64,000 nt of DNA from Shewanella violacea DSS12 (lineage in GTDB: Bacteria; Pseudomonadota; Gammaproteobacteria; Enterobacterales; Shewanellaceae): NCBI RefSeq assembly GCF_000091325.1, contig NC_014012.1, forward strand, positions 4,361,685 through 4,425,684, written 5' to 3'. The stretch's first letter is position 1. The number at the start of each line of letters is the position of its first letter. The notes under the pieces were generated by a model. The model was not told where the DNA came from, did no database searches, and saw only the letters and a program-made list of their open reading frames with translations. This document shows, piece by piece, positions 10,044 to 20,400 of this stretch. A program made the translations under genes and the position numbers.

Positions 10044-11209
10044 CACGCGTATTGATTTATCTGGGCATTATTTTATTGGGTTTGTGTATCAGTCCTTTTT
10101 TCGAAGGCATGAATGGCTACCTATATTTCACCATATGGGATTACGAAGTTGAGACCGGTGTCATTTTTGCAATTATCGCCCTTATCGTTTTTTACGCTTT
10201 ACTACAGCTAGTAGAATGGGTAATTATTTTTAGCATTAATCTACTGCTTAACAGTCGTTACCTTCCAAATAAATGGCGTAAAAAAGCCGCAAGAAAGCAC
10301 ACCTTAATGGGCGCTCTCGCATTAGCGGAAGAGGATTGGTCTACAGCCGAGAAAGCCATGATTAAAGGCGCCGAGAAAGGTGAATTACCAACCCTTAACT
10401 TACTCGCGGCGGCAAGAGCAGCCCAGCATCAGAACAATACTGAGTCACGAGACAAATATCTTCTACAGGCGGAGCAAGAGCCATTGGCCCTCAAGGCCGT
10501 GAGCACCAGCCGTACTCGCTATTTATTCCAACAAGGAGAGCTGGACAAGGCCAGAATAGAGCTAGATAAGCTCTCCCCTACCAGTAATAGCAAGTTACCT
10601 GTATTGAGACTGGCGATAGAGTTATATAAAGCTCAAGCCGACTGGAATGCACTTAAGCTACTGCTTCCTATCATTAAGAAACGTCAGGTACTCAACGAAG
10701 AAGATAGCAAGAGTCTCACAATGCTCACCAATAACTCTTTGCTCATTCAAGCACAATCCAGCAGCGAACAAGAGTTAGAAAAAGTATGGCACTGGTTAAG
10801 CCGAGCCGAGAGGAAAGAGCCAGTATATATAGCCAGCTATAGCTTAGGTTTACATAAATTCAACCGTGAAGCTGAAGCGAAAAAACTCTTAATGAAACAG
10901 ATTAAGAGCGACCTTTGTTCGAATACTACATCAGCACTGGTTAAGGTACTTTCCCCTGCAGATGTCGAAGAAAGAAAACAGATATTTTTGCTTGAGAAAA
11001 AATACGGTGAAAAGCTTAGCTTCCAAAAATTACTGGCTAATCTGCATCTACAAAATAGTGACTATCGTCAAGCCATAGCATACTGGAAAAAAGTGTGTAA
11101 CCAAGAGCCGAACAAGGCCAATTGGTTGGCTCTGGGCGAGACCCATGAGCATCTTGGCGAACAAAATGGTGCCATTCAAAGTTATCGACAAGCCGCCGTC
11201 TCAGATTGA
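10040..11209 (+). CDS. hemY: HemY family TPR membrane protein
   Basis: 389 residues. Two N-terminal transmembrane helices (about 3-22 and 40-68) are followed by a cytoplasmic or membrane-peripheral helical domain. Its tetratricopeptide-like repeats are clearest near the C-terminus (YRQAIAYWKKVCNQEPNKAN). This is the proteobacterial HemY of the hem operon, not the Gram-positive protoporphyrinogen oxidase of the same name. A scaffolding role in haem synthesis is proposed for the family but not shown here. Ends the operon; a strong terminator follows. Confidence 0.93.
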   Translation: MTRVLIYLGIILLGLCISPFFEGMNGYLYFTIWDYEVETGVIFAIIALIVFYALLQLVEWVIIFSINLLLNSRYLPNKWRKKAARKHTLMGALALAEEDWSTAEKAMIKGAEKGELPTLNLLAAARAAQHQNNTESRDKYLLQAEQEPLALKAVSTSRTRYLFQQGELDKARIELDKLSPTSNSKLPVLRLAIELYKAQADWNALKLLLPIIKKRQVLNEEDSKSLTMLTNNSLLIQAQSSSEQELEKVWHWLSRAERKEPVYIASYSLGLHKFNREAEAKKLLMKQIKSDLCSNTTSALVKVLSPADVEERKQIFLLEKKYGEKLSFQKLLANLHLQNSDYRQAIAYWKKVCNQEPNKANWLALGETHEHLGEQNGAIQSYRQAAVSD

Positions 11210-11229
11210 TATCTATACGATTATGGAAT

Positions 11230-11258
11230 AAAAAAACCACCTTTAAGGTGGTTTTTTT
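11230..11258 (+). terminator. Rho-independent terminator of the hem operon
   Basis: Stem CCACC-tttaa-GGTGG extended by seven A and seven T flanking bases, followed by further T-rich sequence, 20 bp after the hemY stop. It isolates the haem operon from the adhesin gene downstream. Confidence 0.9.
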
Positions 11259-11434
11259 ATTTAGATTTTTTGTATCATGACCTTCATCTATGCCAAACAG
11301 CTGAATAGACGTTACTTTTTAAACCTCCCCCATTGAAACCCAATATCCATAATACGTGCAGGCGATTTACACTAATTTGACTCACTGAAAATTAGAGCCA
11401 AACTCATTATGTTCGGTAGACATAAATGCAGCTT

Positions 11435-11457
11435 GAATAATTCAATATGAATTATTC
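11435..11457. promoter_or_regulatory. Perfect inverted repeat upstream of adhesin 1
   Basis: GAATAATTCA-ata-TGAATTATTC: two perfect 10-bp arms around 3 bases, ending 28 bp before the adhesin start. The rest of the 220-bp gap after the hem terminator holds no convincing gene or clear sigma-70 pair. Position and symmetry suggest an operator, or an mRNA 5' hairpin. No known regulator motif was recognised. Confidence 0.45.
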
Positions 11458-11485
11458 CAAAAAGAGTTAGCTCAGGGATATGATT

Positions 11486-14400
11486 ATGGGTGTTTCAGTA
11501 ACAGAACAAGACGCAGTCGTCACCAACCTTGTCGGTCAATTAAAGGCTAAAGATGAGCAAGGTAATATCAGAGATGTGACGATTGGCGATCTAATTAAAG
11601 ATGGCGAACAATTAATTTTCGCCCCTAACTCTCAGTTTATCTTACACATGGCTGATGGAACAATTATTACTGAAACAAACTTTTCCGAACCGATACCTGA
11701 AAGCTCCCTAGGGGCGGCTCCTGAACTCGCTACTGCACCAGTTTCAGCCGATGCTGAAATTGCCGCCTTACAAGCACAAATTTTAGCCGGCGATGATCCT
11801 ACTGCTGGCCTGCCTGAAACCGCCGCTGGTACAGCCGCAGGTGGAGGAGGTAATCAAGGTGGTTCTGACTATATAACTTTAGGAAGAACGGGTGATGAAA
11901 CATTAGCAGGCTCTGGCTACGACACCGCAGGATTTGCCCTAGCTCCAGCCCCCACCGAAGACCCCGTGATATTAACCGCAGAACTCCCCGAGCCACCGAC
12001 AATAGATGCCAGTAGCGTTACCCTACTAGAAGCCAATCTTTTGCAGGGCTCAAATCCTTTAGCGGCAGCACTTGAGCAATCCAATAGCCTACAGGTAGGA
12101 GCTCAGACAGGGATCAGCGCTCTAACGATTAATGGCATTGATATCTTTATCGGAGGATTATTTGTTGGTCCCATTACTTTGACAACAGATAATGGCGTAT
12201 TAGTTATCACTAGTTTCGATGCTGTCACAGGTACACTCAATTATAATTTTACCCTCGACACTGATGTGGATAACTCAGCATCTGATACCTTATCTCAAAT
12301 ATTTACCACTTTAGTGACCGATCTCGCCGGTATCACCACAGCCTCAACAATCACAGTCAACATCATCGATGATAGCCCAAACGCTGTAGACGATAGCAAC
12401 ACGGTCTCAGAAAATGGCGACATAGCGATAGTTATTACTGGCAATGTCCTAGCTAACGATACTCAAGGTGCCGATTCTGCAGTCGTATCACAAATTTCGA
12501 ATACAGATGTAGCCACTCAGGCAATAGCTGCAACTACCAATATTTCAGGTGATTTTGGTCTATTACAAATATCAGCAGATGGTAGCTACACCTACCAGCT
12601 AGATAACTCATTAGGAAACGTGCAAGCTTTAGCACAAGGTGAACTAGTTACTGAAACATTTACCTATCAGCTCGCCGATAGTGATGGTGACACTGTCGCA
12701 GCCACTCTAACCATAACAATCACAGGTACTAATGATATACCTGTAATTGTAGTTATAGATCCCGATGTACCTGTAGACCCTGATAACCCTGTCGACCCAA
12801 TTTTAGGCGCCGAGGGGCTTGTGGTTGAAGCAGGTAATGAAGATGACGGTACTGTCGTTTCTGGTGTCCTAAACACAACAGGCTTATTTGAACCTGCCGA
12901 TGTGGATAACGGCGCAGTGCTGGTATGGAGTGGAGATGCTACGGGTAGTTTGGGTAGCTTCACCATAGATCCGGTCACAGGAGAATGGAGTTACACCTTA
13001 GATAACTCCTTGGCCGACAGCCTGGCCGAAGGAGATACTGTTCAAGAGATTTTTATTGTCACAGTAACGGACGAATTTGATGCCACAGCAACACAACAAG
13101 TCACCATAACTGTCCAAGGTACTAATGACTCACCGATAATCACCTCAAGTGATGCGGCAGCGACTGGGACTGTCGTTGAAGCCAGTACTCTAGATGACGA
13201 AACTCTTGATCCTGGTATTCCACAAACATCAGGATTGTTAACTGCTACAGATGTTGATAATGGCGCACAACTAAGCTGGAGTGGTAACTCAGCGGGTACC
13301 TATGGCAGCTTTAGTATAGATTCGGCTTCCGGATCATGGGTCTACAATTTGGATAATGACCTAGCCGATTCGTTAGCCGAAGGAGAGGTTATTCTTGAAG
13401 AGTTTCTAGTCACAGTAACCGATGAATTCGGTGCCACCGATACTCAACTGGTCACTATTACGGTTATTGGTACTAATGATGCCCCGCAGATCACTTCGAC
13501 TTCTGAAGACGCTGAAGGTGTGGTAATTGAAACAGGTAATGCTGATAACGGTACTGTGTTACCCGGAGTGTTAATTAGTACAGGTACTCTAGATGCGGGT
13601 GATATTGATAACAATGCAGTTCTTATTTTCAGTGGCAGTACAGATGGCAGTTTTGGGAGCTTCTTTATCGATCCAGTTACAGGTGAGTGGACCTACACCT
13701 TAGATGACTCTCTGGCTGACAGCTTTGCAGAAGGGCAAAGCACAGAAGAAGTATTCCTGGTCACAGTGACCGATGAATTTGGTCTCACTAGCACACAAAA
13801 CGTCACTATAACCGTTCAAGGAACCAATGATTCCCCTATCATTTTCCTCGACGAAGGTGATAGCGCAAGTGGCACAGTTATCGAATCGGGTAGCGAAGAC
13901 GACGGTGTCTTCATTCCAGGTATTGACGTAATCAATGGCACTCTATCGGTAGAAGACGTAGATACTATCATCGCCGATAACCCGATATGGAGTTTCACTC
14001 CTCAATCCAATAATTACGGTGTGTTTAACCTCAATAGCACAACAGGTGAATGGACTTATAACCTAAATAATAATTTAGCAGACCCTTTAGCCGAAGGTGA
14101 GTCTGCCGAAGAGACATTCTTAGTCACAGTGACCGATGAGTTTGGCGCAACCGATACCCAACTCGTCACAATTACAGTACAGGGCACCAATGACCTGCCT
14201 ATTCTCACCGTCGATATTGAAGGTGGGGTAACTAAAGATGCCAACAATACGACCCTCAGCGACAGCGGAATTCTCAGTTTCACCGACGTCGACACCAGTA
14301 ATACCCATAGTGTCAGTGAAGATTACAACCAAGATATAGACTGGAGCAATGGTGATATTACATCTGTACTCACCCAGGGGGAGATCACCAGTCTTATTGA

Positions 14401-17400
14401 TGGTTTCAGTGTCGACAGTAACAGCTGGGACTACAGTATCGCCAACTCACTGGTGCAATTTTTGGGTGCTGATGAGACCATAACCTTAAGCTTTGAAGTC
14501 ACTGTGACAGATAACGATGATGGCACAGACACAGAAACTGTGAGCATCACCATTTTTGGTACCAACAGCCTACCGGAACTCACCGTTGAAGGTACCGGGG
14601 CTGTACTAGAAGACTTCACCAATCCCGACCTCAACGATTTCGGTGCAATTAGCTTTACGGACGCCGATGTCAGCGACACTCATGAAGTCACCGAAGAGTA
14701 TAAGGGTGATATTTTCTGGACTGGCGGCACCCTATCTAATCAACTCATCGCTCAAGACATTGATATTCTCATTGACGGCTTCACTGTCGATGACGACAAC
14801 TGGGATTACACCATCCCAAATGCTCTGGTGCAGTTTCTCGCCGTTGGTGAAACCATCACCTTAAGCTTCGATGTCACAGTCACAGATAACCGAGGCGGTA
14901 GTGATACTGAGCCAGTCACAATTACCATTACCGGCACTAACGATATCCCTATTATCACCTCAAGTGGTGGCGCTCATCTCGGCAGCGTCAAAGAGGAAGG
15001 TGTGGTAGATGACTTCGATAACGACCCCAACAATAACAACACCCCAGCGGACGCCGTCCTGCAAACCGGTGGCACTGTCACCGCAGAAGATGCCGATCAT
15101 AACGCGATCTTAACCTGGTCCGGGGATGAGTCAGGCACCTACGGTGAGTTCACCATCGACAGTGTCAGTGGTGAATGGGTCTACGCCCTCAACGACAGTG
15201 TGTTAGTCAACGCCCTCGCCTCCGGTGAGAGTCACGATGAAATCTTTACCGTCACTGTCACCGATGAATTCGGCGCCACCGACACTCAAAATATTACCGT
15301 CACAGTCAACGGTACTAACGATATCCCTGTTATCACCTCAAGTGGCGCAGCTCATCTTGGCAGCGTCAAAGAGGAAGGTGTGGTAGATGACTTCGATAAC
15401 GACCCCAACAATAACAACGCCCCAGCGGACGCCGTCTTGCAAACCGGTGGCACAGTTACCGCAGAAGATGCCGATAACAACTCAAGCTTAGCTTGGTCCG
15501 GGGATGACTCTGGCACCTATGGTGAGTTCACTATCGACAGTGTCAGTGGTGAATGGGTCTACGCCCTCAACGACAGTGTGTTAGTCAACGCCCTCGCCTC
15601 CGGTGAGAGTCACGATGAAATCTTTACCGTCACTGTCACCGATGAGTTCGGCGCCACCGACACTCAAAATATTACCGTCACAGTCAACGGTACTAACGAT
15701 ATCCCTGTTATCACCTCAAGTGGCGCAGCTCATCTTGGCAGCGTCAAAGAGGAAGGTGTGGTAGATGACTTCGATAACGACCCCAACAATAACAACGCCC
15801 CAGCGGACGCCGTCTTGCAAACCGGTGGCACAGTTACCGCAGAAGATGCCGATAACAACTCAAGCTTAGCTTGGTCCGGGGATGACTCTGGCACCTATGG
15901 TGAGTTCACTATCGACAGTGTCAGTGGTGAATGGGTCTACGCCCTCAACGACAGTGTGTTAGTCAACGCCCTCGCCTCCGGTGAGAGTCACGATGAAATC
16001 TTTACCGTCACTGTCACCGATGAGTTCGGCGCCACCGACACTCAAAATATTACCGTCACAGTCAACGGTACTAACGATATCCCTGTTATCACCTCAAGTG
16101 GCGCAGCTCATCTTGGCAGCGTCAAAGAGGAAGGTGTGGTAGATGACTTCGATAACGACCCCAACAATAACAACACCCCAGCGGACGCCGTCTTGCAAAC
16201 CGGTGGCACAGTTACCGCAGAAGATGCCGATAACAACTCAAGCTTAGCTTGGTCTGGGGATGACTCTGGCACCTATGGTGAGTTCACTATCGACAGTGTC
16301 AGTGGTGAATGGGTCTACGCCCTCAACGACAGTGTGTTAGTCAACGCCCTCGCCTCCGGTGAGAGTCACGATGAAATCTTTACCGTCACTGTCACCGATG
16401 AGTTCGGCGCCACCGACACTCAAAATATTACCGTCACAGTCAACGGTACTAACGATATCCCTGTTATCACCTCAAGTGGCGCAGCTCATCTTGGCAGCGT
16501 CAAAGAGGAAGGTGTGGTAGATGACTTCGATAACGACCCCAACAATAACAACACCCCAGCGGACGCCGTCTTGCAAACCGGTGGCACAGTTACCGCAGAA
16601 GATGCCGATAACAACTCAAGCTTAGCTTGGTCCGGGGATGACTCTGGCACCTATGGTGAGTTCACTATCGACAGTGTCAGTGGTGAATGGGTCTACGCCC
16701 TCAACGACAGTGTGTTAGTCAACGCCCTCGCCTCCGGTGAGAGTCACGATGAAATCTTTACCGTCACTGTCACCGATGAGTTCGGCGCCACCGACACTCA
16801 AAATATTACCGTCACAGTCAACGGTACTAACGATATCCCTGTTATCACCTCAAGTGGCGCAGCTCATCTTGGCAGCGTCAAAGAGGAAGGTGTGGTAGAT
16901 GACTTCGATAACGACCCCAACAATAACAACGCCCCAGCGGACGCCGTCTTGCAAACCGGTGGCACAGTTACCGCAGAAGATGCCGATAACAACTCAAGCT
17001 TAGCTTGGTCTGGGGATGACTCTGGCACCTATGGTGAGTTCACTATCGACAGTGTCAGTGGTGAATGGGTCTACGCCCTCAACGACAGTGTGTTAGTCAA
17101 CGCCCTCGCCTCCGGTGAGAGTCACGATGAAATCTTTACCGTCACTGTCACCGATGAGTTCGGCGCCACCGACACTCAAAATATTACCGTCACAGTCAAC
17201 GGTACTAACGATATCCCTGTTATCACCTCAAGTGGCGCAGCTCATCTTGGCAGCGTCAAAGAGGAAGGTGTGGTAGATGACTTCGATAACGACCCCAACA
17301 ATAACAACACCCCAGCGGACGCCGTCTTGCAAACCGGTGGCACAGTTACCGCCGAAGATGCCGATAACAACTCAAGCTTAGCTTGGTCCGGGGATGACTC

Positions 17401-20400
17401 TGGCACCTATGGTGAGTTCACCATCGACAGTGTCAGTGGTGAATGGGTCTACGCCCTCAACGACAGTGTGTTAGTCAACGCCCTCGCCTCCGGTGAGAGT
17501 CACGATGAAATCTTTACCGTCACTGTCACCGATGAATTCGGCGCCACCGACACTCAAAATATTACCGTCACAGTCAACGGTACTAACGATATCCCTGTTA
17601 TCACCTCAAGTGGCGCAGCTCATCTCGGCAGCGTCAAAGAGGAAGGTGTGGTAGATGACTTCGATAACGACCCCAACAATAACAACGCCCCAGCGGACGC
17701 CGTCTTGCAAACCGGTGGCACAGTTACCGCAGAAGATGCCGATAACAACTCAAGCTTAGCTTGGTCCGGGGATGACTCTGGCACCTATGGTGAGTTCACT
17801 ATCGACAGTGTCAGTGGTGAATGGGTCTACGCCCTCAACGACAGTGTGTTAGTCAACGCCCTCGCCTCCGGTGAGAGTCACGATGAAATCTTTACCGTCA
17901 CTGTCACCGATGAGTTCGGCGCCACCGACACTCAAAATATTACCGTCACAGTCAACGGTACTAACGATATCCCTGTTATCACCTCAAGTGGCGCAGCTCA
18001 TCTTGGCAGCGTCAAAGAGGAAGGTGTGGTAGATGACTTCGATAACGACCCCAACAATAACAACACCCCAGCGGACGCCGTCTTGCAAACCGGTGGCACA
18101 GTTACCGCAGAAGATGCCGATAACAACTCAAGCTTAGCTTGGTCCGGGGATGACTCTGGCACCTATGGTGAGTTCACTATCGACAGTGTCAGTGGTGAAT
18201 GGGTCTACGCCCTCAACGACAGTGTGTTAGTCAACGCCCTCGCCTCCGGTGAGAGTCACGATGAAATCTTTACCGTCACTGTCACCGATGAGTTCGGCGC
18301 CACCGACACTCAAAATATTACCGTCACAGTCAACGGTACTAACGATATCCCTGTTATCACCTCAAGTGGCGCAGCTCATCTTGGCAGCGTCAAAGAGGAA
18401 GGTGTGGTAGATGACTTCGATAACGACCCCAACAATAACAACACCCCAGCGGACGCCGTCTTGCAAACCGGTGGCACAGTTACCGCCGAAGATGCCGATA
18501 ACAACTCAAGCTTAGCTTGGTCCGGGGATGAGTCAGGCACCTATGGTGAGTTCACCATCGACAGTGTCAGTGGTGAATGGGTCTACGTCCTCAACGACAG
18601 TGTGTTAGTCAACGCCCTCGCCTCCGGTGAGAGTCACGATGAAATCTTTACCGTCACTGTCACCGATGAATTCGGCGCCACCGACACTCAAAATATTACC
18701 GTTACAGTCAACGGTACTAACGATATCCCAATACTCACTATCGATGATCTTACTGGAGGTATCACTGAAGACGATACAGATCCAAATCTAAATGTTGTTG
18801 GAACATTAAGTTTTACAGACGTAGATAATAATGACACTCCTAGTATAGATACAGCTCCAGTTGGAGATGTTATCTGGTCTGGGGGAGATTTAACGCCTGG
18901 TCAGATCATAGATCTAATCGCAGGATTCAGTGTCGATACAAGTAGCTGGGATTACACTATTGCAAACTCATTAGTCCAATTTCTTGCTGAAAATGAAACT
19001 ATCACTCTAAATTTTGATGTGACTGTCACTGATGACTTTGGCGCAACAGATACTGAAACGGTCGTTATAACAATCACAGGTATTAACGATGCCCCCATAG
19101 TCGAGGGTATATCTTCCTTACTTGTTTCCGAGGAAGGCTTAACCGGGGGGATCATAGATACGGACGGTGATCCCTCTGATGACACTGATGCCATATCACA
19201 CATGGGCACATTAACATTCACCGATGCAGAGAATCCCGCCGACAATAGCTTTACAGTTTCGCTTATAGCCCCAATCTCCAGTGCTTTTTCTGCAGGCGAA
19301 GAGGTTATCTGGCAATGGGATGGCAGCAACATACTAACGGGAAGAACCGAATTTTCGGATACCTTAGTGATGACAGTAACCTTGGGTACAGTCAGTAGCG
19401 CCCTGTCTGTATATAGCGTGAGCTATACCTTAGACTTGTTCGCTCCACTGGATCATCCAGTCAACAGTACCGAAGATCTGTTATCCATAGATTTCGGAGT
19501 CAACATCTTCGACGGTTTTGATAATGTCGCTACCACTCTCAATGCCATCATAGAAGATGACAGTCCAGTCGATGAAGTAGATGAATTATTGATGCAAGCT
19601 ATGACCAATGCCGTCAGCGAATTCGTAACTGGTGATCTATTCGATCCAGGTGCAGATGGCTTGGGCAGCATCACTTTTACCGTTGAAACGAGTGGGCTGA
19701 CCTATAACGGCACTCCATTAGTTTATAACATGAGTGGTAATATCCTAACCGCCAGCGCCGATGGCACTGATGTGTTTACCGTCACCGCCATACTCGATAT
19801 CGACGGCCACTACGACTATAAACTAGAGATTCTACAAATACTCGATGCCGGAGTCTCTGTTGAATACGATCTCAGTAGTGCACCAGCAGGGAATAACGCA
19901 GCTTATTATGTCGATGTCGATGGGCAAATCTACTCCCAAGATAATCAAACAACTATGACCATTGCCACGATTACAGGTACTGATGGAGGAGCAAGCTCCA
20001 GCATCAACTCTAATAATCACGGTATAGGTGTCGGCCCTCAAACCTCGATCTCCACTGATGAAGCCATTTTATTCGTCTATGGTACCAACGGCGCCAGTCT
20101 AGCCGCAGTATCTTTGGGTAACAACAACAACGGTAATCACACCGGAACAGCAGAAATAAGCTACCTAGTATCATACACAGACAACACAAATTCTGGACCC
20201 ATTCTAGCCACCATAAATGGCACATTAGACATAGAGATTATCGCCGAAAACAACCTGAATATCGCCTCAATTGAGATCACTTATCTCAGTGGCAACGACT
20301 TCCAAATTATAGGTTTATCATCAATAGATGTACTCTTACAAGATCCTATCAATATAGAGCTTTCCTATACTGCTACCGATGCAGATGGCGATAGTGTGAT

